A DNA stretch of 64,000 nucleotides from Bubalus kerabau (GCF_029407905.1 NC_073626.1:81123482-81187481), one strand, 5' to 3'; shown: positions 33,517-45,125, numbered from the stretch's first letter. Made by a program: numbers and translations. Notes: generated from the letters alone by a model not told the origin.

Positions 33517-33780
33517 ATACAGCAAATTCCCACTAGCTATCTACTTTACATATGGTAATGTACATGTTTCAGTGCTAATCTTTGCTGTATGAAGCAGAGA
33601 GCTCAAACCTGGTGCTCTGTGACAACCTAAAGGGGTGGGATGGGGTGGGAGGTGAGAGAAGGGAGGTTCAACAGGAAGGGGACATATGTATACTTACAGT
33701 TGATTCCTGCTGATGTTTAGCGGAAATCAACACAATATTGCAAAGCAATTATCCTCCAATTAAAAATAAATAAATTTTTA
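33517..33780 (+). mobile_element. L1 3' end with 5' inversion (twin priming)
   Basis: The right part (about 33579-33780) is sense L1 3' UTR, from 'ttgctgtatgaagcagagag' to the A-rich tail. The left part (33517-about 33578) is the adjoining upstream L1 sequence in antisense ('atacagcaaattcccactag', 'catatggtaatgtacatgttt'). The two halves meet at the same L1 position ('tttgctgtat'), sharing about 10 bases. One 10-bp duplication, aaaatctctt, flanks the whole (33507-33516 and 33781-33790). This is the structure expected from twin priming during target-primed reverse transcription. Confidence 0.9.
33632..33649 (+). other. G-quadruplex motif in the L1 3' UTR
   Basis: ggggtgggatggggtggg has four runs of at least three G with loops of 1, 2 and 1 bases. 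It lies in the sense strand of the L1 3' UTR. Confidence 0.8.
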
Positions 33781-33790
33781 AAAATCTCTT

Positions 33791-34755
33791 GTAAAGTCAA
33801 GGCACTATTTAGCTAAATCATCCTTTGCTTTTATTGTTCAAAATTAATGCCCAGATGCTAATTTATTTATATGCCTAACTGATAATCACATCTTACGCTT
33901 ATTTTCTTTAAATGCTACAAATATACTCAGTGGGGTACCCATTGGCTTTTTTCAACCCCTCCCTAACAAGGTAACACAAGTAGCCATCTAAATGGGTGAT
34001 TCAGTGGGGCAGATGGAAAGGGAAATGTTCAAATACGGAGGGAGGGTCTGCACTTCACCCACCCCCAACATGCCTTTGATTTCCCTTTCCCCAAAGTGGT
34101 AAGATACTCAGCAAACACATCACAGTATTACAAACATCACCTGAACATTCCAAGGACAACCCAGTGAGCAGCAGCTAACAAAGAAGTCAGGAACTCTGAA
34201 CATCTGTTTCTGCTTCCATAGGATGCAAGATCATTGTTACAATATCTTTCTACATGGGAATGTTGAGGTGGAGGGATGGGGGTATTTTTCCAGCCCCTTT
34301 GAACTATGTAAGTAGATAATTTATACATTTCACAAATGTAAGCTCATGGGATAAATTATCTGCAACATGTTTCATGCTGATTTGGAGACTGTTCAGTGTC
34401 CCTAAAGAGTCTCCCTGAAATTACAGCATTGCAGGAAGCTTTTTTGGGGTGGGGGGCCAATGTTGACCTGTTCAGATTTGAGAGGCTGGGCCTGGGGGTC
34501 AAATACTGTCTACATCCCAGAAAGTAACTATTACAGCCAAACCTCAAACTCCAGTCCTCGATGTACACACAAATAACTACACTTAAACTTCACTTCACTA
34601 GATTTTTCCCTCTCAATGTTAACTCATGAGATTGATGAATGTAAGTTAATTTATATCCACTGACTGCATTGCATGTGTAGATATTTATTATTTATCCTTT
34701 TCTGCTCCCTGGTAGCAAACAACATACCTGAATTCTTAATTTAAACTCTCTGAAT
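33791..34755. other. unassigned DNA
   Basis: About 1 kb with no recognised gene or repeat. Short frames only. Confidence 0.5.
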
Positions 34756-34766
34756 ACCAGCACTGC

Positions 34767-35080
34767 GGGCTTCCCTGACAGCTCAGTTGGTAAAGAGTCC
34801 GCCTGCAATGCAGAAGACCCCAGTTCGATTCCTGGGTCTGGAAGATCCACTGGAGAAGGGATAGGCTACCCACTCCAGTATTCTTGGGCTTCCCTTATGG
34901 CTCAGCTGGTAAAGAATCCACCTGCAATGCAGAAGACCTGGGTTCAATCCCTGGGTTGGGAAGATTCCCTGGAGAGGGGAAAGGCTACCCACTGCAATAT
35001 TCTGGCCTGGAGAATTCCATGGACTGTATAGTCCATGGGGTCTCAAAGAGTTGGACACAACTGAGAGACTTTCACTTCAC
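34767..35080 (+). mobile_element. Bov-tA composite: truncated unit plus full unit, one insertion
   Basis: The first unit (34767-34887) has a tRNA-Glu-like head and the start of the body but stops at 'ccagtattctt'. A complete second unit (34888-35080) begins directly after it with 'gggcttcccttatggctcag'. The pair is flanked by one perfect 11-bp duplication, accagcactgc (34756-34766 and 35081-35091), so it integrated as a single 314-bp unit. Two intact-looking B boxes are present. Confidence 0.93.
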
Positions 35081-35217
35081 ACCAGCACTGCATAATTCTG
35101 GGTGCTCAAAAATGTTATTTGACCACATGATCTTCTGTAAAAATTAAAAGTCTATTACACACATAGGTAGGTTGATCTGGGTGATGTTTTATTTTTTAAA
35201 GATTAATCCCAGCTATA

Positions 35218-35679
35218 CCAACAAAAGTCTATCTAGTCAAGGCTATGGTTTTTCCAGTAGTCATGTATGGATGTGAGAGTTGGACTTTTAAAGAAAGCTG
35301 AGCACCAAAGAATTGATGCTTTTGAACTGTGGTGTTGGAGAAGACTCATGAGAGTCCCTTGGACTACAAGGAGATGAAACCAGTCCATCCTAAAGGAAAT
35401 CAGTCCTGAATGTTCATTGGAAGGACTGATGCTAAAGCTGAAACTCCAATACTTTGGCCACCTGATATGAAGAACGGACTCGTTTTAAAAGACCCTGATG
35501 CTGGGAAAGAGTGAAGGCAGGAGGAGAAGGGGACGACAGAGTTGGATGGCATCACCGACTCAATGGACATGAGTAAGCAGGCTCCGAGAGTTGGTGATGG
35601 ACAGGGAAGCCTGGAGTGCTGCAGTCTATGGGTTCGCAAAGAGTTGCACACGACTGAGCAACTGAAGTGAACTGAACTG
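35218..35679 (+). mobile_element. BovB LINE 3' end, sense, 462 bp
   Basis: BovB from the 'aaggctatggtttttccagt' block to the 'gtgaactgaactga' terminus, flanked by a 13-bp duplication with one mismatch (aatcccagctata at 35205-35217, aatccaagctata at 35680-35692). It corresponds to the RT C-terminal region with frameshifts (an extra base run near 35287 and a missing block near 35541), so no usable frame. Confidence 0.95.
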
Positions 35680-35692
35680 AATCCAAGCTATA

Positions 35693-36176
35693 AAGTCTTG
35701 GGTTAAACTAAAGCTATTGCTTTTAGCAATGGGCCAGTATCATTTCAGGACTTAGACATTTAGCAAAGAAACTGAAATCATAAGGAATAAAGTACTATAC
35801 AGACAGATAATTCAGGTATCTTATCTCTAGTTGTACCCAGATACATATTTCTATAGAAATACAGGCTATATATAGAATATATAATATTTCTATAAAATTT
35901 CTATAAATATTTCTATGCTATTCAATTTTTGCTAAATTGATTTTTAATATGCCACTTGATAAAAACAGTTGTAAAAATAAATCTTCTTATACTTTTTATA
36001 TGAAAACAATAAAGAATAAAACAATGCTTGTTTTGGTAATATTCTTGGTATTTGTGACCATCTCCTTCTTAAATTTCACTACTACCACCAAAATATGTAC
36101 ACAGCATACTGACTGCCTCCCAAACACCTGTCTAAACCAACTTCATTGGCTTGGCATTTCATTTAAAGTATGGATG
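35693..36176. other. unassigned AT-rich DNA
   Basis: Includes tandem-like 'atttctata' repeats at 35850-35925. No gene. Confidence 0.5.
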
Positions 36177-36186
36177 ACTCTGTGCT

Positions 36187-36530
36187 ATAGAAGGGCGGAG
36201 ATCCAACCAGTCCATTCTGAAGGAGATCAGCCCTGGGATTTCTTTGGAAGGAATGATGCTAAAGCTGAAACTCCAGTACTTTGGCCACCTCATGCAAAGA
36301 GTTGACTCATTGGAAAAGACTCTGATGCTGGGAGGGATTGGGGGCAGGAGGAGAAGGGGACGACAGAGGATGAAATGGCTGGATGGCATCACTGACTCGA
36401 TGGACGTGAGTCTGGGTGAACTCCGGGAGTTGGAGATGGACAGGGAGGCCTGGTGTGCTGCAATTAATGGGGTCACAAAGAGTCGGACACAACTGAGCGA
36501 CTGAACTGAACTGAAATTTTACTTTGTGCT
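36187..36530 (+). mobile_element. BovB LINE 3' end, sense, about 340 bp
   Basis: Starts at 'agatccaaccagtccattct' and ends 'gaactgaactgaaa'. A 10-bp duplication with one mismatch is likely (actctgtgct at 36177-36186, actttgtgct at 36531-36540). Confidence 0.9.
36244..36504 (+). pseudogene. BovB polyprotein C-terminus
   Basis: An 86-codon open frame with the end of the BovB protein ('LKLQYFGHLMQRVDSLEKT', 'GGRRRRGRQRMKWLDGITDS', 'ELEMDREAWCAAINGVTKS'). It is the same region as the end of the frame at 9593-10306. The catalytic domains are missing because of 5' truncation. Confidence 0.88.
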
Positions 36531-36643
36531 TCCTTTTCTGGAAATCCTTTAAAATGTTCTGTTTCTGTATTTTCCAGTTGAAACTTGCATGCAAATATAA
36601 GGCCTGTGAATTAAATTTGTTTTCAAAAGTTACCAAGATAAGG

Positions 36644-36764
36644 CACGGAGAAGGAAATGGTAATGCACTCCAGTATTCTTGCTTGCAGAATCCCACAGAC
36701 AGAGGAGTCTGGCAGGCTACTGTCCATGGGGTCGCAAAGAGTCAGATATGACTTAGTGACTAAA
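36644..36764 (+). mobile_element. Bov SINE, 5'-truncated, sense
   Basis: SINE body from 'acggagaaggaaatgg' to 'gacttagtgactaaa'. A perfect 10-bp duplication, caagataagg, lies at 36634-36643 and 36765-36774. It forms an inverted pair with the SINE at 36872-37010. Confidence 0.93.
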
Positions 36765-36871
36765 CAAGATAAGGAAAAAAAACAAACAAAAAAAAAAAAC
36801 AACATAGTGTCTACCTGAGCAGCTTTCATTCTCTCCCCTATAAATTGGGATGGCTGGACTACATGAATGCT

Positions 36872-37010
36872 GCTGGTGCTGCTGGTGCTGCTAAGTCACT
36901 TCAGTCGTGTCCGACTCTTAGTGACCCCATGGACTGCAGCCTACAAGGCTCCTCCGTCCATGGGGTTTTCCAGGCAAGAGTACTGGAGTGGGGTGCCATT
37001 GCCTTCTCCG
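36872..37010 (-). mobile_element. BOV-A-type SINE, antisense
   Basis: Antisense body with a 'gctgctggtgctgct' tail complement. A perfect 11-bp duplication, acatgaatgct, lies at 36861-36871 and 37011-37021. Confidence 0.95.
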
Positions 37011-37021
37011 ACATGAATGCT

Positions 37022-37780
37022 AGTGCTAGGAAACTCTTTAATCAGAACTGACCACTGATCTATCTCTTTGGAAAGCAGAGTCAAAGCAGAGGTCCACAAG
37101 TGACCAGCAAATAAGCAGATAATACTGCCAATATATACAAATTAACATTAAGTCATGAGTTAACTTCAAGGAAAGAAATAGATCAGATGTATTGAGAGCC
37201 ACAGTTGTACTGGGGGCTTGTTGAAAATTGTTTCCCAGATTAGGCATGACCTTATGTGGGAGACTGTGACAATATCCTTTATGGAATTCTAGATAGCAAG
37301 AGAAAGCCACCTGTTATGTCAGCTGACAATGGATATTTTTACCCATCTTTGTGCAGGGGAGTAGACCTAGGCAATCTGCCTGGTTGAATCATAGGGTGTA
37401 GGCTGAAGTGTAGTAAGTACTGGGTGGGGAGGGGTATAAAAAAACTGATAGAGAAGGCTTGAATTCCACGGTAATAATTCCACATTTGCTCTAGAGGGTA
37501 GAAAAAAATCAATCTATGTGGTCTGTTTGGGTGTGGTGTTTCTAGATACATTGAAGATAGTTTGTAGTATATTGGTAAACAGATGGAGTGGTGATTCACT
37601 TTGCCCAGTGCCATAGAAAAGTAGGACCTGGATTTGGGTACTAGTTATACACGAGCACTATAAAGGCATCAGATCAATTACATTCAATCCTGAAATTGAA
37701 AGAGTGCAGAGCATTATATTGGAGGCTACAGGAAATGGAAAGTGCCTTTAAGGAATGCCCAGTCTAGAACTTCCAGTCAA
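37022..37780. other. unassigned DNA
   Basis: About 0.76 kb with no recognised gene or repeat. The two minus frames of about 90 codons have no motif. Confidence 0.5.
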
Positions 37781-37795
37781 AAGTGGGATGGAATA

Positions 37796-38635
37796 CACAA
37801 ACAGTAGATATTGGAGAGAGAGTGTGGGGAGAAGGGAACCCTCTTACACTGTTGGGAATGTAAACTGGTACAGCTACTATGGAAAACAGTACAGAGTGCC
37901 CTTAAAAAAAAAAAAAATTGAGCTACCATATGACGTTGCAATCCCACTCCTGGGGCTATATCCAGAGGAAAAACATGATCTGAAAGGATGCATGCACCCC
38001 AATATTCATTGCAGCTCTGTTTACAATAGCCAGGACATGGAAGCAACCTAAATGTCCACCGACAGAGGAATGGGTAGAGAAGATGGGGTACATATATACA
38101 ATGGGATATTACCCAGCCATTAAAAGGAATGAAACAATGCCATTTGCAGTAACACGGATGGGCCTAGAGAGTGTCATACTGAGTGAAATAAGTCAGACAG
38201 AGAAGGAGAAATATCGTATGATGTCTCTCATATGTGGAATCTAAAAAGAAATTATACAAATGAACTTACTTACAAAACAGAAACAGGCTCACAGACTTAG
38301 AGAAAGAGCTTGTGATTGCTGGGGGGAGGACTTGGGGATGGGAGAGTTAGGGAATTTGGGATGGACATGTACTCTGCTGTATTTAAAATGGATAACCAAT
38401 AAGGACCTACTAAATGGTACATGGAACTTTGTTCAAAATTATGTGGCAGCCTGAATGGAGGGGAGTTTGGGGGAGAATGGATTATGTATATGTATGGCTG
38501 AGTCCCTTCGCTGTTCACCTGAAACCATCACAGCATTGTTTGTTAATCGGCTATACCCCAGTACAAAGTAAAAATATATAATTTAAAAAATTTTTTAAAC
38601 ATATTTTTAAAAATAAAATAAGAAGAAGTGGTATG
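37796..38635 (+). mobile_element. L1 LINE 3' end, sense, 840 bp
   Basis: End of ORF2 plus the full 3' UTR and an A-rich tail: 'gggaaccctcttacactgtt', 'agctaccatatgacgttgca', 'atgggatattacccagccat', 'tcagacagagaaggagaaat', 'cggctataccccagtacaaa'. A 15-bp duplication with one mismatch (aagtgggatggaata at 37781-37795, aagtggtatggaata at 38636-38650) flanks it. A short readable ORF2 piece ('IELPYDVAIPLLGLYPEE') lies at about 37917-37970; the frame then breaks. Confidence 0.93.
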
Positions 38636-38650
38636 GAATAAATATACAAA

Positions 38651-39599
38651 TAGCCACAACTCAGGAAGACACATGAGAAATTCTATCAAGCTGCCTTCAG
38701 GTTTCAGAAGCCAAGAGGCTGAGCAGTAGAAACACCACTTCAAGGCTGAGAAGATACATGAAGAGGGTATGAAGCACCAACATGGACCTTGAGGGTCTCT
38801 TGCTTGAAGAATACAGTTGTTTCCTAATCACAGGGTGAGAAGTTGAATAAGTAAATCCATGACTAAGCAGACATACTGTCATTTATAACGTTTATGGTGA
38901 AAAGTGAAAGCAAGAAGGAGAAGCCTTCCACATGCAAGTTACAAATGTTATCACCATCCAATGAAGAAGTCATCACTGTATCACTAGTCAAGGGGGTTTC
39001 AGACAGGCTCACGTGAGGGGAACCCAGACTTCAAACCTGGTTAATATGACTCCAAAGTGCACCCTGCTCCCAAACCCCCACTATATTTATACTGCCAGTA
39101 TATGAAAAGTCTACTACTAGAGACAGAAAACCCTGGTGAAGGAATGACTGGTTATAAAAATGTAAATATCCTAAAGTCAAATCACACATTAATACATTAT
39201 CAAGTATTAATACTCTTGCTAAAATATGTATAAGGAAGTTGAAGGATAGTAGAGGATTGGCTCAAGGAAAACGGGGTAAGAGCTGGACAAAAGAGATTTC
39301 TGTATCCTTCCTGCATGCTGAGTCCTTGGTAGCAAGAAGGTTCTAGATAAAAGGAAAGAGGTCAAGATAAATAAAGACTCATCTTTGTCAAATCGAGTTT
39401 GATATAGAAGCGATGTTAACAGTAGCCAACACAGGTACTAAGTATTCTGTTTGCACAGCTAAAATGTCTCTAAGTTCAAAACACAGCTAGCTTTCTTCCC
39501 TTCCTACCTTCCTTCAAAAATCCTTTAAGGAATTTTCTCTTTGATCCACAAGAAAATCAAAATTCATTACACTCTTTGGAAAGTGCCAAGTACATAATC
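38651..39599. other. unassigned DNA
   Basis: About 0.95 kb with no recognised gene or repeat. Confidence 0.5.
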
Positions 39600-39905
39600 A
39601 CCCACTGTGTTTTCTTCCTGACATTCTGAACTCAGTCCTAGTTCCCCAAATATACTCTAAACTTTCCTGCATCCATGCCTTTGCTCATGCTGTTTCTTCC
39701 AACAGAAACCTCCATTTACCACCCTCAAAATACCACGCTTCCTGGAGAGCCCATCCCAAACTGTGAAGTTCACCCTGCTATTCTCAACCTGACATGCACA
39801 CTCTGTCTGAACCCCTAAAGGGCTCAGTTTATATTTCCCTTTTTGCATATATTCATTTTCCTTTGCCCGGGAGTCATTTTGGTTCTTGTTTTATATCTAC
39901 TAGTA
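39600..39905 (+). mobile_element. L2 LINE 3' region
   Basis: 'ctgcatccatgcctttgctc', 'atgctgtttcttccaacag' and the later 'ttatatctactagtagagtg' resemble the L2 3' end. Diverged, with approximate edges. Confidence 0.6.
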
Positions 39906-39916
39906 GAGTGTTAAAT

Positions 39917-40204
39917 TGGAGAAGGCGATGGCACCCCTCTCCAGTACTCTTGCCTGGAAAATCCCATGGACGGAGGAGCCTGGTAGGCTGCAGTCCATGG
40001 GGTCACTAAGAGTCGGACATGACTGAGCGACTTCACTTTCACTTTTCACTTTCATGCACTGGAGAAGGAAATGGCAACCCACTCCAGTGTTCTTGCCTGG
40101 AGAATCCCAGGGACGGGGGAGCCTGGTGGGCTGCTGTCTATGGGGTCTCACAGAGTTGAACACGACTGAAGCAACTTAGCAGCAGCAGCAGAAACAGCAG
40201 CAGT
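39917..40204 (+). mobile_element. BOV-A2 SINE, complete dimer
   Basis: First monomer 'ggagaaggcgatggcacc..' ending in 'ttcactttcacttttcac', a linker, then the second monomer 'gcactggagaaggaaatgg..' with an AGC-repeat tail. A perfect 9-bp duplication, gtgttaaat, lies at 39908-39916 and 40205-40213. One of the youngest-looking insertions in the window. Confidence 0.96.
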
Positions 40205-40437
40205 GTGTTAAATCCCCTTTTAGGGAAAGAGCTTATCTCTATATCATCAGCTGCACTTCATGCTGTATTCAAAATTCAATAAATATTTGTGACATTTAAT
40301 TAAATCTATCCAAGACAGTCAACCAAGTTACACATGTAAAGTTCAAGACAATGTTCTTAATAAAGAGAAGCTTGATGGTCTAGAAGCGTTCATATGGTTC
40401 TCAGACTATATTTTAAAACCTCAAATATCCATAAAAC

Positions 40438-40490
40438 CAAGTACTCTTGCCTGGAAAATCCCATGGATGGAGAAAAGTCTCAAACAGATG
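40438..40490 (+). mobile_element. Bov SINE fragment
   Basis: 'gtactcttgcctggaaaatc' and 'ccatggatgga' joined after an internal deletion to a degraded 'agtctcaaacagatgtga'. Confidence 0.75.
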
Positions 40491-40977
40491 TGATACATAT
40501 ATCTCAAATGACTGTCAGCAAATGATCTTTTTTCTGAAATTACATCTATCCAGAGAACAATGTTGTTTCATCTAAAAGTTACTGAAATTCAGAAGTCTTT
40601 CAGAATGAGACAATAAACCTTGGCAGGTCACAACTGGATTTACTCTGACAATACTCAGTGAAAAATATATCTATGTCTCCTTTGTTCTTAAGCGTACCTG
40701 AACTCTCATTACTGGCAGAAGCAAAGATGCAAAGAGCAAAATATAGAAAGGATAAGAATTTACTGCCATTCTTCAAAAAGTAATGACTCATGGGAAGCAT
40801 TTCTAGGATAATCACGTCTAAAACACATTCATACTGTGTTTTACATGTCCCTAGAAGGAATGGGAGTGAGAAATAAGATGTGAGGGGATAGAAAAAAACC
40901 CCACACACGCACATATACTGTAACCAGTATTTTTCCTCTACTCTGAGAAGCAGCCTTGTTCCTATCTTCCCATTTTC

Positions 40978-41180
40978 TACAAGGCAACCTGGGTCAATCT
41001 GCTGAACCTGTCAGAGCCTCAGTTTCCTTAAATGTTAAAAAGAAAACAGGGAAGGAGGAGGGACTCCTTCTATCTCTTCATCTACATCTCAGGGTTGTTG
41101 TGATGATGAAATTAAATAACACTCACACAAGCTCCTTGACAAGTAGAGAGCTACACGAATGTCAAGTTGCTGTTATCACA
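40978..41180 (+). mobile_element. MIR SINE, 3' two-thirds
   Basis: 'cctgggtcaatctgctgaac', 'agagcctcagtttcctta', 'ctcagggttgttgtgatga' and 'gaaattaaataacactcac' follow MIR order. Confidence 0.8.
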
Positions 41181-44100
41181 ACCTCCTCACTTACTCCCCT
41201 CAGCCTCATCTGGCACGTCTTTTCTCTTGCTAGATAGAGAGCCAGAAAAAGGTCTCAAGAGAGGAGAGTTTTGATCATTTCCAGTAAGATTCTTCTCCCA
41301 TATATACGTCCTCTTCCCAAACTTACCAGTTTATCTCAAGACAAAGCTCAGGTTTTATATTAATTTTCTCATGTCATATCACTCCAGTACTTGACATCAC
41401 TTTTAAATGGGAATTAAGATATGTCAAAAGACAGATCTATATTGGAGAAGTGAAGATTAATAAAAAGTCTTATAAGCAAAGTCATTAGTTTCGCTTTCTG
41501 TAACCGGTTGGGGAACTGAGATCTACCTTTTCACTAAATCTGTAGTTCTATTTTCTGTGATGGCATTGTGTTTTTTGATCACCATATATTAACTATTAAG
41601 GTTAAACAAACACCATATAATAATCTTTAGCCTATTTAAATTCCCTATTCCAGTAAACCACATCTTTGTAACTATTTTTTCACCTTTAAAAAACATATAC
41701 AAATAAATAACAATAAAACAATCAGATGTGAAAAAAGAAGAAAACCCTGTGATTAATCACTGCACCATATATACTGAGGATTTCTTTTCTTCTTCCCCCA
41801 AAGAATGTTGTCAAATATTTAAGTCCTCACAGTCTTTTATTTACAGAATCCTCTCTCAAGTATTTTATTTTAAAAAAAGAATTCTTCTTTGAATGATGAT
41901 ATTCAAATCTGAAACAATCTCAAAAGTCAGCTGACAGAATTGTCTATTTAAAGGAGGCAAAGAAATTGAACAAAAGCTTAATCATGATCTACAGGGTTGT
42001 GACCTCACAGTTGTTCATATTAGATGTCACTGTAAAGAAATCTTTTAAAAACAGTACAGAAAATGGCCACATTTTGGAGCTCTCCAATTACATTTATATA
42101 GAGAGAGCCAAAAAAGAAAGATGAAATGCATGCTAGGGACTGGGATAAACTTTAGAAATAGCTTCATACATGGATATCCAAAACATGAAGGTCTATGCAG
42201 TTTGGATGGGTGGGATTAAGAGACAGAATCTGGCACACGGTAGTAGATGACTTCAAAGTAGCTCAGTTACAGAGACATGATATCAAAGACGCAGATGGAA
42301 GCTCTGAATAAATCATTTCCTGAAAGTGAATGGAAAAAGACATTATTTCTACATAAACATATTAAATAATGTTATTAGTATACATCTCATATTATTCTAC
42401 CTCTAAAAGTTTATATATTCAGGCTGGCTTTATCTTATTATTGGGAACCAGGGGACCTGCCTTATATCTGAGGGCACCCTACCGTCACGCATCTATAGGT
42501 ATCAATGGAAAGAAACAGAAGCTAATTTCTCAATAGTGTGAAAGTGAATCAGTGATAAGTTAGAATATTGACTTCAAAGCTCAGTTACTAGATTCAAGAA
42601 AGAGAAAAGACGCAGGGAATAGAGTATTATATTTTAAAGGCAAAAGGGGACACTATCACTTTTGTTGTCAAAAAAGAATTTTCCCACTCTAATCTTCTAC
42701 TTCAGCAAAAGCCAAATAAACCAAAAGTTGCACCAACACCAGAACATTTGTTGTTAACTAAAAATTTTGTGTACTAACGGAGACACAAAAGTTCAATGGA
42801 TCAAGAAAATAAAATAGGCATTAAACTGAATTGTGAGTTTTTCCTTTGATCTCACATTTTCCCACTCCCTTTGTACTCTGCTGAGGTCACTCTTCTGCAT
42901 TTTCCTGAACAAAAAAAGTATTCTAGAGGGAGACTGGGAAGTCAGGTAAAAACTGGCTCTAGAGCCCAAACTCCCCCGACCCACCAAAATCTATTAAGTT
43001 CTCACTTTGCAGGATCCTATAGTCAACAGTGCAATGAATGCCCTCAATCAGATCAAAAGCAAAGCCACTCATTTTATGTCAAACTGAGTTTCTTCCCTTT
43101 GTAACTCATGAATAGAATCCAAGTCTATTAGCCAGATGTGTGAAGACTTATCAACTAATATTGAGCTTTGGCAGCTATCATCATAATAATTTTTAAAGTC
43201 TTGCTACTTTGGGCACCCTTCCCTCACATCTGGAAGAAAATATGAGACCCATTTAAGTCTACTTACATTAAACAATAAATGCTGCCAAAAATAAAAAAAT
43301 CCATAAAGTTCTGTTTAATCTCCTCTAGGAAATCTTAAATAATTATGTAAACAGCAGCCTACCTTTCTTGCCAATTGTAAGGCAACATTCATACAAGTCA
43401 AACAGTAGGAGATGTTAGTGAATGTCTGTATGAAGAATAGGTGAAGGTACTATCAATTCAAAACATTAAAATTCATTTGCTGTGCTATATCTGAACATAC
43501 ATAATAATAATGATAATGAGAGATATTTTTCAGAAGTATCATCAACCACATATTAAACACAACATTCAGTATTATGCCACTCAAATCAGTCAAAGTTAGT
43601 ATTACAAATGATTCAACATAAGGAGATGCAGGATTTAAAAAGAAAAATAAAAAGAATAAAGGGGGAAATGAATGGATGCAATTATGAAATTAATACTTTG
43701 GTCTTTTATTCATTGATTTTTACCATTCTCAAAGTGCCTCAGCCTTTAATTTCACTGCGGTCTAACTCTAAGAACTCTCAAGTGGAAACCACATGAAAGG
43801 GAAGTTCAGGCTAAAATCTCAGACTAAACAACAATTCCTCTCTTCAGACTGAAAATGCTCTCCCAAACAGCTCACCAGCTGACAGTCAGGAGTTTGGAGT
43901 GGAATTATTCCAAAGTGCTGCAAGTAAATACATCTGCTCCTTGTCCTCTTGTGTAAACGCTTCCCCTGGTGGCAAACTGCATCCAGCAAACCTTCCTAAA
44001 AGCAACCAAGAAATGACTTGAAAGTACGGGAGCTCACACCCAAGCAGCCTGCCCTCTCCTCGACATCTTGGTTCCTGGTGCCCACCAGTCCTTACAAACA

Positions 44101-44800
44101 TCCCCTGGAGGGCAAGGGCAGCATCAAACACTCTGGGTACTGACACAGAGGGCTCATGTGAGATGTGTACTTAGCAACATACTCCTTAGAAAGGCAGGGG
44201 CTCTCTCTGCCAACCAGAAAGTGTCAATCAAACATCCCAAGAGGGCCGCATCGCAGGGTGGGGTGGAGGAGCTCTTATCTTCATAACCCTGATGGTTAAA
44301 CTCCAACTGAGGGCAATGGTCCATTCACTAACAATGCTTTCAACTTGAGAATCAGCTGCAAGCTGGAGTCGCAATTCTTAAAACCCTGAAGTAACACTAG
44401 GAAACTCTCTTCATTTCAAAGGAAGGAAATATATTCCTTAGGCCACCCTGAGTCAATCAACAAACCATCCTATATTCACTAAGCATACTCAGCATACATT
44501 TTCCCAGTCTAGCTGGGGAGAAAACAAACCACTAAGACAGATGAAACAAAAAGGGAATAATTCCAAATGGTAGGTAATGGCTACAATAGGTAATTATTAC
44601 TACCACAGGGGTTCAAAGAAAAATGTCCTCTTGAAGAGATTCATGTGAGAAAGAGTAGTAGAGACTTAGGCTGAACCTGGAAGGATTGGAGGGACTTACA
44701 TAGGGGGAGGAAGGGAAAATAGCAGAGCTAAGAAGGGGAAATGGGAGCAAGCAGGCCTGTGCAGCAAAGCGTGCGGGATTTGTTCACCCAGAAGATACAA
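41181..44800. other. unassigned DNA, 3.6 kb, longest repeat-poor stretch
   Basis: No BovB, SINE, L1, MIR or L2 that I can recognise, and no open frame above about 90 codons. 43886-44286 is less AT-rich than its surroundings and has open frames on both strands without known motifs. It could contain decayed repeats or conserved non-coding DNA; the sequence alone does not tell. Confidence 0.45.
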
Positions 44801-44803
44801 GAT

Positions 44804-44831
44804 GGGGGATGGGGGCAGGAGGGATTGGGGG
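44804..44831 (+). other. G-quadruplex motif
   Basis: Four G-runs (5, 5, 3 and 5 G) with short loops inside a G-rich stretch of 44801-44845. No gene start lies nearby. Confidence 0.8.
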
Positions 44832-45125
44832 CAGGAGGCTGAGTGAGAGATGAGACCACATGGAGCTACATTCTAGATGGCTGTAAGAGATATGGTGATG
44901 GACAGATGAGGAGCATGGAGACGGACAGACAGGTAAGGAGTGGATGAAGAAGAAGAGGTCAGATGCGGATGGGAAATAATAAAATGAAATGCAAGGAAAA
45001 GAGATGTGTGTGTTTATAACACCTCAACCTCTCCATTAGAATGTGAGCACTGTTGCTTCATCATATTCCCAGGATACAGCATAGGGCTTGTCACAAGCGA
45101 TAAAAATAACCAACGACTACTGAAA

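Noticed and set aside
37195..37630. possible LTR or other repeat
   Set aside because: I could not find matching ends, a target duplication or known family blocks.
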